Below, piece after piece: positions 8,084 to 15,912 of a stretch of DNA of 43,587 nucleotides. The position numbers were made by a program, and so were the translations under genes. Source of the DNA: an uncultured Clostridia bacterium (GTDB lineage: Bacteria; Bacillota; Clostridia; TANB77; CAG-508); assembly GCA_944388735.1 (NCBI GenBank), contig CALXJX010000008.1:1-43587 (forward strand), written 5' to 3'. Position 1 is the stretch's first letter. Each line of letters begins with the position of its first letter. The notes under the pieces were generated by a model. It did not search any database, was not told where the DNA came from, and saw only the letters and a list, made by a program, of their open reading frames with translations.

Positions 8084-9406
8084 TTATTTGCCCTCATCTT
8101 CTTCAACTTTTTCTATGTTATTTTTACATGCTTTTACTTTTAAAATTCTTTTATCTTCGTAATCTTCAACTTTGTATGTTACCATTTCTGTTTCTATAAT
8201 TGGATTTTCTCCATCTTTTGGTATTCTTCCCAATTTTTCTTGTAAATATCCAGCAATTGTATCATAATCTCCTTCTGGTATTTTTGCATCTAATAATTTG
8301 TTTACATCAAATATTGCCATTCCTCCGCTTAGTAAATATGTGTTTTCATCTATTTTTGTATATTCTTCCTCTATTTTATCATATTCGTCAAAAATGTCTC
8401 CAACTAGTTCTTCTAAAATATCTTCCATTGTTATTAAACCTGCTGTTCCACCATATTCATCTACAATTATAGCAATTTGCATTTTGTTTTTTTGTAATTC
8501 TTTAAATACTTCATTTATTAATCTATTTTGTGAAATAAAGTATGCATCTTTTACTACATTTTTTACTCTAAAAGATTTTTTATTTATATTTTTAAGTACG
8601 TCTTTTACATATAAAATACCTTTTATTTCATCTATTGTTTCATCATATACAGGTATTCTACTATATCTATATTCTTCTTTAGACAATTCTTCTAACAATT
8701 CTTCATTGCTAATATTAATATCAACAGCAAAAATGTCTTTCCTATGAGTCATAATTTCAGAAACTGTAATATCATTAAATTCAAATACATTATTTATTAA
8801 TTCTTTTTCTTCCTCCTTTATAGTTCCACTTTCTTCTCCTTGGTCAACCATCATTTTTATTTCTTCTTCTGTAACTATTTCTTCTTCATTTTCTCCTACT
8901 CCAAATAATTTTGAAATAGCATTTGTTACAACAGTTAATAATTTTACAAATGGTGCTGTTACTATTGATATTGCTCTTATAATTCCAATTGTCGCAAATG
9001 ATATTTTTTCGTAATTTTTCATTGCAAGCCTTTTTGGAACTAGTTCTCCAAATACTAGTGTGAAGAATGATAAGATTATTGTAATAAATATAATTGATAT
9101 GCTTTTCCATACTCCTAAACTAACAAATGGCATCCATGAGTTTAGTATTGGTGCTAGTTTGTCTGCAAATGCTTCTGAGGCAAATGCACTTGATAAAAAT
9201 CCTGCTAGTGTTATTCCTATTTGTATTGTTGCAAGAAATTTACTAGGTGATTTTAACATTTTTTCTATTTGCTTTGCTTTTTTGTTTCCTTCTTTAGCTT
9301 GTTTTTCAATTTTTGCATCATTTAAAGAAATAAATGCTATTTCGCTCGCTGCAAAAAACGCATTTAATAATATAAGTATTAGTAAAATTATGATTTGTGA
9401 TAACAT
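8084..9406 (-). CDS. CNNM/CorC-family hemolysin-like membrane protein
   Basis: A membrane protein of the HlyC/CorC group, whose members are linked to divalent-cation (Mg/Co) efflux. The N-terminal CNNM domain holds about four hydrophobic segments (MLSQIIILLILILLNAFFAA, IQIGITLAGFLSSAFAS, SIIFITIILSFFTLVFGELV and a fourth near ATIGIIRAISIVTAPF), with the family motif FGELVPKRLAMKN. Then comes a CBS pair (ITVSEIMTHRKDIFAVD; FKELQKNKMQIAIIVDEYGG) and a C-terminal transporter-associated domain. GGAGAAGG before the ATG at 9406 fixes the start. The downstream WG-repeat gene overlaps or abuts it. Confidence 0.9.
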   Translation of the reverse strand: MLSQIIILLILILLNAFFAASEIAFISLNDAKIEKQAKEGNKKAKQIEKMLKSPSKFLATIQIGITLAGFLSSAFASEAFADKLAPILNSWMPFVSLGVWKSISIIFITIILSFFTLVFGELVPKRLAMKNYEKISFATIGIIRAISIVTAPFVKLLTVVTNAISKLFGVGENEEEIVTEEEIKMMVDQGEESGTIKEEEKELINNVFEFNDITVSEIMTHRKDIFAVDINISNEELLEELSKEEYRYSRIPVYDETIDEIKGILYVKDVLKNINKKSFRVKNVVKDAYFISQNRLINEVFKELQKNKMQIAIIVDEYGGTAGLITMEDILEELVGDIFDEYDKIEEEYTKIDENTYLLSGGMAIFDVNKLLDAKIPEGDYDTIAGYLQEKLGRIPKDGENPIIETEMVTYKVEDYEDKRILKVKACKNNIEKVEEDEGK

Positions 9407-9563
9407 GTAATATCCTTCTCCTTTATTTTGTGGCATGCTTGTCGAGAGTTTTATAATGTTTCGACTTTTTTAATACTGCCTGAATTTTTATTTTTCTCTT
9501 GTTATATTATACTTGTTTATCTACTTTTTTTCAATATAGTTTATAAAAATTTAGAGAATAAAT

Positions 9564-9780
9564 GTAACAGTTCAGAGGTCAATGGGGAAGAATATGATTT
9601 CTTTCATCGTCTTCTCGGCTTGCTCCATAGATTATTAATTCTAAGCTTAAAATGACCGAGCCTCTCGTTAATCACGCTTCCTCAGTCATTTTAAGCTAAG
9701 AATTTATACATCTATTCCACTGCACATTCGAATCCGACTCAAGAAATCATATTCTTCCCCATTGACCTCTGAACTGTCAC
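9564..9780. mobile_element. 217-bp MITE-like element with inner hairpin and 8-bp target duplication
   Basis: About 40-bp terminal inverted repeats start GTAACAGTTCAGAGGTCAA and end in TTGACCTCTGAACTGTCAC, with one mismatch. The 8-bp direct repeat GAATAAAT flanks it at 9556-9563 and 9781-9788, as expected for a target-site duplication. Inside are CTCGGCTTG (9613-9622), an inner hairpin (arms 9637-9660 and 9681-9704, loop CCTCTCGTTAATCACGCTTC at 9661-9680) and GCACATTCGAATC (from 9722). There is no coding frame for a transposase, so it would be non-autonomous. Confidence 0.8.
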
Positions 9781-9869
9781 GAATAAATATAACTGTTTGT
9801 AACAATTCGGAGAGCCCCTTTCTGATCTTTGTATTCTTAGGAAATGCAATTTCCTATAAGTTGAAAAAC

Positions 9870-9911
9870 TAAAAACCATTGGTACATCATTATCTTGTAT
9901 CAATGGCTTTT
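9870..9911 (-). terminator. Terminator of the thioester-domain surface protein gene
   Basis: On the minus strand GCCATTG and CAATGGT pair around about 20 bases and are followed by TTTTTAGTTTTT. It begins only a few bases after the stop codon, so the short C-terminus of that gene is the true end of its transcript as well. Confidence 0.6.
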
Positions 9912-9914
9912 AAT

Positions 9915-11261
9915 CTACATGCCTGTAACAGGTAATTTTTTTACCACTTCTTTCTCAACAGGTATATTTCTAATTTCAGTTTCTTTATTAGAATAGCTAA
10001 TAGTTTCTTTTTCTTCTTGTTCTACCTCTATTTCTTTTTCATCAGTTGTAATCTCTGGTGGAGTTTCTTTTGTGTTATTAACAGTAATTGTAACAACCTG
10101 ATTTAATTTTAAACTTAAATCAATTAATTGTTCATAAGGAATGTAACCATCTTTTGTATTAACTTCTTTCAAATAATAAACACCTGGAATTAAATTATCG
10201 ATTTCAATTTTTCCATTTTTATCAGTCTTAAGAGCAGAATATACAACATTTTTATTTTCATCTAGTAAACAAAATTCTACGTCTTGTAACTTTTGTTTTG
10301 TATCTTTATCTTGTTTAATAACTACCAACTTTGTTTTATTTATAGGCAATTGGTCTTCTATACTTCCTGCTCCGTCTTCATAAGTTGCCGCAGTTAGTGC
10401 ATAGTCTTGATATACACTATCTGAAGGTGCACCGTATAAAACTGGTTTTGTTTGTACTTTTGCTTCAACTGATATTTTTATTTTTGTTTCTTCTGTTGCT
10501 GCTTTTATCGGTATCATAATTTTAAATTTTTCATTATATTTAAACTCTTGTTTTTCTACATTTTTTTCATCAGTTAATTTTATTCCTGCTAAATCATTTG
10601 AATTACTTCTTGTTATATTAACTTTATAAGTATTTAATGGTGCTGCTGTTTCTATACTATATGTCTTTGATAAATAATTTTTATCTATCTGGTCTTGCTT
10701 CCATTCGTTATCTTCTCTTATTATATTAATTGAATTTGAAATCTGTGTTTCTTTTGAGTTGTTTGCATCATTTAATATTTTATTCAAGGCATTTAATGTT
10801 CTTTGCCCTGCTTCTCCTATTGGTTCATAATCTGCTGGATTATTACCATGGATATAACAATAGATTGCTTGTTTTGTTGCTGTAAAAGCTTCTTCTTTAT
10901 TTGCTACTCCCAATTCTTGAATTGTTTTATATGGATATCCATTTATTATAATTCTCCATAATTTTACGTCTGTTATAGCATCTTGAACAGAGACAGAATA
11001 TGAAATATCATCTGTTACTCCTTGCTTTGTTTTATTTAAACAATATGCTGGATAGCTCACTCCATTATGTTCATATTGTGCATAATATGCTAAAACTACA
11101 ATTCCTTTATATTTTAGTAAACTTCCACAGTCTCCCAATGATTTAATATCTGCACTATTAATGTCTACAGCGTTTACGCAATTTATCATTCCTAGTGTAT
11201 TAAATATCAGAACAGCAATAGCAATTAATATTTTCTTTAATATTCTTTTTACTTTTTTCAA
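9915..11261 (-). CDS. Thioester-domain (TQXA-like) and SpaA-domain surface protein lacking its wall anchor
   Basis: A secreted adhesin-like protein. It has a signal peptide (KKILIAIAVLIFNTLGMINCVNA), then a thioester-type domain with the cysteine in YPAYCLNKTKQGV and the glutamine in TATKQAIYCYIHG. This is the pairing that makes a Cys-Gln thioester in Cpa-like Gram-positive adhesins. A middle domain follows, then a SpaA/Cna-B-type prealbumin-like domain (KLVVIKQDKDTKQKLQDVEF to VTITVNNTKE). It ends in an acidic linker and KKLPVTGM, then stop. The LPVTG sortase motif is there, but the hydrophobic tail and positive charges that must follow are missing, and no other frame supplies them. The start is TTG behind GGGAGG. 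The upstream sortase is 12 bp away, so they are likely one operon. Confidence 0.8.
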   Translation of the reverse strand: MKKVKRILKKILIAIAVLIFNTLGMINCVNAVDINSADIKSLGDCGSLLKYKGIVVLAYYAQYEHNGVSYPAYCLNKTKQGVTDDISYSVSVQDAITDVKLWRIIINGYPYKTIQELGVANKEEAFTATKQAIYCYIHGNNPADYEPIGEAGQRTLNALNKILNDANNSKETQISNSINIIREDNEWKQDQIDKNYLSKTYSIETAAPLNTYKVNITRSNSNDLAGIKLTDEKNVEKQEFKYNEKFKIMIPIKAATEETKIKISVEAKVQTKPVLYGAPSDSVYQDYALTAATYEDGAGSIEDQLPINKTKLVVIKQDKDTKQKLQDVEFCLLDENKNVVYSALKTDKNGKIEIDNLIPGVYYLKEVNTKDGYIPYEQLIDLSLKLNQVVTITVNNTKETPPEITTDEKEIEVEQEEKETISYSNKETEIRNIPVEKEVVKKLPVTGM

Positions 11262-11273
11262 ATAAAACCTCCC

Positions 11274-11921
11274 TTAATTTTTTTCGACTCCCTGAATACA
11301 TCTTCTATATTCTGGTTCATTTTCTACACATGTAATTAATACAATACGATTTTCGTCTCTTGGTTCAAGCCAACTCCAATCTGTATCTTTTATTATTGTA
11401 TGACTTTCTACTATGTATTTCTTTTCAAAATCTTTATAGCAATATACTATTTCGTCACCTATTTTTAACTTTTTTAAATTCTCAAAATAATTTTTAGGGT
11501 ATCCTCTATTATGGGCGGCCAAGCCGATAATTCCATTAGTTTTTGAACTTTCTTCGAAATGGCCCACATATTGGTTCATTGTTTCTGTACTAGTTCCTTC
11601 TGATATTTCGGCTTGTAGCCCAATACTTTGAATTTTTACATACCAATATTCATTATTTTTCGATATGTTTTCTATTTCGGGGCTTTTAGAAATCATATCA
11701 AAACTATTTAAATCGTTTTCTTTTGTAGCTGTAATTGTGTTTGTCTTTTGTTCTGCAATGTTACCTTTTTTTACTTCTTCTGTTATATTATTTGTTTCGG
11801 ATATAAAGTTTGCTTTAAATTTTATAGGATTGAGATGAAAGTTGAAATCAATTTGACTGATGAAAAAACATAAAATAAAAGAAATAATAAGACTAATAAC
11901 ATTTATTTTAAACCTAGTTAC
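11274..11921 (-). CDS. Class D-like sortase, open frame without a canonical start codon
   Basis: A cysteine transpeptidase that would attach LPXTG proteins to the wall. The catalytic His is in GLAAHNRGYPKNYFENL, the Cys in VLITCVENEPEYRR, and the Arg follows in RRCIQG. The first ATG (11696) would give only 140 residues without a membrane anchor. The frame stays open up to 11921 and encodes the expected N-terminal helix (KINVISLIISFILCFFI) and a linker. No ATG, GTG or TTG occurs in that stretch. A strong GGAGGTG (11931-11937) precedes it, and an in-frame MEVDR then TAA lies at the ribosome site. Either the start has mutated (for example to GTA) or a rare start is used. It probably serves the downstream surface protein. 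Confidence 0.7.
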   Translation of the reverse strand, partial: VTRFKINVISLIISFILCFFISQIDFNFHLNPIKFKANFISETNNITEEVKKGNIAEQKTNTITATKENDLNSFDMISKSPEIENISKNNEYWYVKIQSIGLQAEISEGTSTETMNQYVGHFEESSKTNGIIGLAAHNRGYPKNYFENLKKLKIGDEIVYCYKDFEKKYIVESHTIIKDTDWSWLEPRDENRIVLITCVENEPEYRRCIQGVEKN

Positions 11922-12001
11922 TTATCTATCCACCTCCATTTGTTCAGTTTTCTTTTCATGAAAATTTAGATTTTAAATATGTAGATTAAAAATCCTTTTT
12001 T

Positions 12002-12050
12002 GATGTTAACATCTTATGTATATATTAATACATTTTTTTGTATTTGTAAA
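12002..12050 (-). promoter_or_regulatory. Promoter of the sortase/surface-protein operon with a palindromic site
   Basis: Minus-strand TTTACA (12045-12050), a 17-bp spacer and TAATAT (12022-12027) make a SigA-like promoter. Just downstream of the -10 box is the perfect 12-bp palindrome GATGTTAACATC (12002-12013), positioned at or next to the start of transcription, where an operator would be expected. No regulator can be assigned. Confidence 0.5.
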
Positions 12051-12271
12051 GAACTTTTCATCGCAAATAATGACAAAATATGACATTTGACATTATGCAG
12101 ATTTAAAATTGTTCAATTTTAATGAAATATTATAAACACCATAATAAATAAAATCTAAAAGGTAAAACAAAAATAAAATTTTTGCATTAAAAAAATATTC
12201 TAAAACACAAGAAATTTCTAAATTCCTCATATTCCAGAATATTTTTAAATCTTTAATATTTTTAAACCTTT

Positions 12272-12360
12272 GTGCCAAACGAACCCGTCCCCAATGGCAC
12301 ACCAAGTTAACCTGTCCCTTCTGGCAAAAAATTGCCAAACGAACCCGTCCCCCATGGCAA
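12272..12360. repeat. Three REP-like units at a 30-bp period
   Basis: Three units start at 12272, 12302 and 12332. Units 1 and 3 share CCAAACGAACCCGTCCCC and each closes as a short hairpin, GTGCCA/TGGCAC in the first and TTGCCA/TGGCAA in the third; unit 2 is degenerate. The core (GGGGACGGGTTCG on the other strand) resembles REP-type repeats that I recall as common in Clostridia. They start four bases after the histidine kinase stop codon and may end or protect its transcript. An open frame across them (12093-12377) is not a gene. Confidence 0.7.
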
Positions 12361-12363
12361 TAA

Positions 12364-13851
12364 TTAAATCTTAACATCCAACTCGAAGTAAAATTCTACA
12401 CCATCTTCTTTATTTATCACACCATAAGCATTTTTATAATTGCTCATAATAGCCTTTACAAAAGATAAACCTATTCCTGTTCCACCATCTTGTCTATTTC
12501 TAGATTGGTCTACTTTATAAAATCTATTCCATATTCTTTCCATGTCTTCTTCTTTTATATTATCTCCTGTATTAAATACTTTAACTCTTACCTTGTTTTT
12601 TTCTATATCTACATCATTTTCTATCCTTATTATTTTTTGTCCATTTACTTCTTTAACATGTTTTATTGCATTTGTTAAATAATTAGTAATTACCTGTTCA
12701 ATGTAGAAGTCGTCTGCAAATACATTCACCTCTTTATCTTCTAATTGAATTTGAACATCTTTTTCTTCTAGCATTACTTTTGATTTTCTTATTACTTCTC
12801 TTTCTAGTTCGACAATATTAAATTCTACATCGTTAAACTCTCTTTTTCCATATTCTAGTTTCATTAGTTCTAGTAATTGTTTTACTAGTCTATCCATTTT
12901 ATTTGTTTCGTCTAAAATTACTTCTGCATAAAACTTTCTACTTTCTTCATCAGTATTAACATTCTCTAGCAATCCTTCACTATATCCTTGTATTAATGCT
13001 ATTGGAGTTTTTAATTCATGTGATACATCAGATATAAAGCTTTTTCTCATTTCATCTATTTTTGATTTTTCTTCAATATCTTTTTCCAGTTCTATATTTG
13101 TATTTCTTAGTTGCTTTATTGTCTTTTCTAAGGTAGCTGACATTGCATTAATACTCTTTCCTAAGTTGTTTATTTCGTCTCCTGCATCTGTTATTCTATA
13201 TTTATGGCTAAAGTCTAAATTTGCCATTTTTTTAGCTATTGCATTTAATTCAAGTATTGGGTCTGTAAATTTTCTTGATACAAATGATACTATTACAGCT
13301 GATAATAAAATTGTTAGTCCTGCCATTAAATATAGAAAGTTGTTTGATATTTTTACACTTTCTTGTATAGATGTTATTGGTATTCTGACATATAATAGGT
13401 AACCATTATCTAAAATTGCAGATAATAGAATATATGTAACTTGATTTTTTGTATCTTTGATTCTTCTTATTGTGTATGTTTCCCCATCTTCTATTATTTC
13501 TCCTGAATTAAGTGTGTTTTGATTTGTCATTTCATTCATTTGTCCTAGTGTAAAAAAGAAGTCTTTACTTGATGTATATATATTTACATTTTGGTCGTTT
13601 TTTATTAATATATCAAAGTTGTTTTTTATTGCTATTCTTTCTAATTCTGATTCCATATCTGTTACTTCTGGATTGTTATAATAGTCATTTAATCTTATAT
13701 ATACATCTTTTAAAGCTCTTGTTTTGCTGTATAAATAGAATTGTCCAAATACGATATTGTTTACAATTATAAGAAATCCTATTATTAGCAATATTACCAT
13801 TGATATTGTTAAAAATAGTTTTATTCTGACTGATTTTAGAGCTTTATTCAT
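12364..13851 (-). CDS. Membrane sensor histidine kinase
   Basis: The sensor of an OmpR-type two-component system. It has an N-terminal membrane helix (LFLTISMVILLIIGFLIIV), an extracytoplasmic sensing region of about 130 residues, a second helix (FLYLMAGLTILLSAVIVSF), and a HAMP domain (KFTDPILELNAIAKKMANLD). The H-box is SHELKTPIALIQGYSEGL with the phosphorylated His. The ATPase domain shows the N-box (QVITNYLTNAIKH), a diverged G1 box (VKVFNTGDNI) and the G2 box GGTGIGLSFVKAIM. GGAAAGGAG before the ATG at 13851 fixes the start. It lies downstream of its regulator with a gap of about 160 bp, and just upstream of the sortase operon, which it might control. Confidence 0.93.
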   Translation of the reverse strand: MNKALKSVRIKLFLTISMVILLIIGFLIIVNNIVFGQFYLYSKTRALKDVYIRLNDYYNNPEVTDMESELERIAIKNNFDILIKNDQNVNIYTSSKDFFFTLGQMNEMTNQNTLNSGEIIEDGETYTIRRIKDTKNQVTYILLSAILDNGYLLYVRIPITSIQESVKISNNFLYLMAGLTILLSAVIVSFVSRKFTDPILELNAIAKKMANLDFSHKYRITDAGDEINNLGKSINAMSATLEKTIKQLRNTNIELEKDIEEKSKIDEMRKSFISDVSHELKTPIALIQGYSEGLLENVNTDEESRKFYAEVILDETNKMDRLVKQLLELMKLEYGKREFNDVEFNIVELEREVIRKSKVMLEEKDVQIQLEDKEVNVFADDFYIEQVITNYLTNAIKHVKEVNGQKIIRIENDVDIEKNKVRVKVFNTGDNIKEEDMERIWNRFYKVDQSRNRQDGGTGIGLSFVKAIMSNYKNAYGVINKEDGVEFYFELDVKI

Positions 13852-13872
13852 TTTTGTTTCACTCCTTTCCAT

Positions 13873-14013
13873 AACACAATTTTCTATTTTTCTAAGTTAT
13901 ACTTTTCCTTTCATACAAATACAGTTCCTTTTAGAACTGCATTCTTTATTATTTTTCACATTTGCTTATCAAAATCTTTGATTTCGTTTGAACTTACTTT
14001 TTTATTGTATATG
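13873..14013 (-). other. Gap between response regulator and kinase with a small hairpin
   Basis: On the minus strand GCAGTTC and GAACTGT (about 13922-13942) pair around a 4-base loop. It has no T-tract, so it might be an attenuator or a processing site within the operon; no open frame of note is present. Confidence 0.3.
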
Positions 14014-14691
14014 TTATTTTACTTCAAATTTGTATCCTACACCTCTCATCGTCTGTATATACTTTCCTTTTTTCCCTAATTTATGTCTTATCTTTTTTAT
14101 GTGGCTATCTATCGTTCTTGAATCTCCATAATAGTCATAATTCCAAACATTATTTAATATCTTATCCCTTGAAAGTGCTATGTTTTGGTTTTCTACTAGA
14201 TAAACTAATAATTCGTATTCTCTTAAACTTAATTCTATTGGCTTTCCGTCTACTTTTACTGTTCTTCCTTCTTTATCTATTTCTATTCCTCCATAGTCTT
14301 TTACTTCTTTTATGTCTTGATTTGTTCTTTTTAAAATGGCTTCTACTCTGGCTACTAATATTTTTGGACTAAATGGTTTTGATATGTATTCATCTACACC
14401 TAGTTCAAATCCAAATAGCTCATCTTGTTCTTCTCCTCTTGCTGTTAGCATAATAATTGGTACTTTTGAATCTTGCCTAATTTGTCTTAACACTGACCAA
14501 CCGTCTAGTTTTGGCATCATTACATCTAACAATATTAAACTTATTTTGTTTTTATTTTCTTCAAATACTTCTAATGCTTTTTCACCATCTTCTGCTTCTA
14601 GTATGCTGTACCCTTTTGCAACTAAAAAGTCCTTGATTAGTTTTCTCATTCTTGATTCATCATCTACTACCAAAATACAATTATTTACCAT
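14014..14691 (-). CDS. OmpR/PhoB-family response regulator
   Basis: A DNA-binding response regulator paired with the kinase downstream. The receiver domain (about residues 4-117) has the acidic pair VVDDE, the phosphoacceptor Asp in LILLDVMMPKLDGW, the Thr in IIMLTARGEEQDE and the Lys in DEYISKPFSPKIL. The C-terminal winged helix (about 128-225) has LSLREYELLVYLVENQ, the WNYDYYGDSRTIDSHIKKIRHK recognition region and the closing RGVGYKFE. The length of 225 is standard. The start has GAAGGGATGAGG upstream. Confidence 0.95.
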   Translation of the reverse strand: MVNNCILVVDDESRMRKLIKDFLVAKGYSILEAEDGEKALEVFEENKNKISLILLDVMMPKLDGWSVLRQIRQDSKVPIIMLTARGEEQDELFGFELGVDEYISKPFSPKILVARVEAILKRTNQDIKEVKDYGGIEIDKEGRTVKVDGKPIELSLREYELLVYLVENQNIALSRDKILNNVWNYDYYGDSRTIDSHIKKIRHKLGKKGKYIQTMRGVGYKFEVK

Positions 14692-14788
14692 TTTTCCTCA
14701 TCCCTTCTTCAAGACTTATTTTTGCATTAAAACCATTATTTTTTCTTATAGCTATTATATATTATACAAGACTTTTATGTCTATATTG

Positions 14789-14821
14789 TGAAAAAATAAA
14801 GTGCTTTTCTAAACACTTTAT
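14789..14821 (-). terminator. Terminator of the MscS-type channel gene
   Basis: On the minus strand ATAAAGTG and CACTTTAT pair around 10 bases and run into TTTTTTC. It starts 13 bases after the channel stop codon. Confidence 0.75.
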
Positions 14822-14833
14822 TTAAATTTCTTT

Positions 14834-15868
14834 TTAAACAAGTTTAATATTTTTTTCTTTTAATATTTTCATAATTTTATAGTTAATATTCTCTTTTTCT
14901 GTTAAATAACTTGCATAATCTACTGAATTTGTATAACTAGAAATTAAAATTCTTAATCCGCTTCCAGTTATCTCATCAAACTTCACAATAATAGAATCAT
15001 CATCAATTGCCTCTCTAGATATTAGCAGTTTTTTAACTTCTTTTTTAAATTCTTCCAAGTTATCCATTGGCGTATCAGTTGCAACAGATAAAATTGTTCT
15101 ATATCTCCTTTTTTCCATTTTGCTCCAGTTTACAACTGCACCACCTGAGATAACAGAATTTGGTATATTTACTACAGAATTTTCAAATGTTCTAATCCTT
15201 GTACTCCTAAATGTAATATCTTCAACAGTCCCTTCGTATTTGTCCATTTGAATCCAGTCGCCAACAATAAATGGTTTATCTATTACAATTACTATTCCTC
15301 CAATTAAGTTTTTTGCTGTATCCTGTGCTGCAAGGGTTATAATTACTCCACTTATTCCTAATCCTGCAATCAATCCATTTAAATTTATTCCTAATTGAGT
15401 TATTACAATAAATCCCGCTATAATATAAATAATTACTCTTACACCTTTTAGTATAAAATCAAACATTGAGTCTTCTACATTTTTATTTAATCGTTCTTTC
15501 ATTTTCTTTGATATTTTTGAGCCTGGTGTAAAGCTTTTTGCTAGCCCATGAGCAAATTCTATAATACTAACTATTTTAAATATTATTGTTACTATTGCCA
15601 TTATGGAATCATCAATATTTAGTGGCTTTTTCAAGAACAATATTCCTAAATAAAATCCCAACAATATAAAAAATATTCTTAATGGATTGTAAAAAGCATT
15701 TTCTTTTATTTTGTTTTTATTTTTTACCTTAAATTTAAACATTCTAATAATCATATATGACATACTAGAACTAAAAATTCTAAAAAATATTATTATTCCT
15801 ATTGCAATTACTATATCTATTATCTGAACTTTTGAAATATTTTTAATAAGTTCTTCTATTTGCTCCAT
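14834..15868 (-). CDS. Small-conductance mechanosensitive channel family protein (MscS)
   Basis: An MscS-type channel that would vent solutes on hypo-osmotic shock. About four hydrophobic segments are visible (IIDIVIAIGIIIFFRIFS, IFFILLGFYLGILFL, GVRVIIYIIAGFIVITQLGI and the pore helix). The pore-lining helix carries the Gly/Ala pattern LIAGLGISGVIITLAAQDTAKNLIGG. Then comes the beta domain (VGDWIQMDKYEGTVEDITFRSTRIRTFENSVVNIPNS) and a C-terminal alpha/beta domain. The length of 344 is near the YggB-type norm. GGGAAGGA before the ATG supports the start. It lies about 40 bp downstream of rpoD, possibly in the same transcript. Confidence 0.92.
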   Translation of the reverse strand: MEQIEELIKNISKVQIIDIVIAIGIIIFFRIFSSSMSYMIIRMFKFKVKNKNKIKENAFYNPLRIFFILLGFYLGILFLKKPLNIDDSIMAIVTIIFKIVSIIEFAHGLAKSFTPGSKISKKMKERLNKNVEDSMFDFILKGVRVIIYIIAGFIVITQLGINLNGLIAGLGISGVIITLAAQDTAKNLIGGIVIVIDKPFIVGDWIQMDKYEGTVEDITFRSTRIRTFENSVVNIPNSVISGGAVVNWSKMEKRRYRTILSVATDTPMDNLEEFKKEVKKLLISREAIDDDSIIVKFDEITGSGLRILISSYTNSVDYASYLTEKENINYKIMKILKEKNIKLV

Positions 15869-15912
15869 TTAGCATTCCTTCCCTTTTAATTGCTATATTA
15901 CTTTATAATTAT

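Noticed and set aside
12272-12360. Regular 30-bp period as a CRISPR array
   Set aside because: The repeats abut with no spacers, are imperfect, form hairpins, and no cas genes are near.
12093-12377. Open frame of 94 codons on the minus strand after the kinase
   Set aside because: Its N-terminal third is a translation of the three REP-like units; there is no ribosome site and no protein-like composition.
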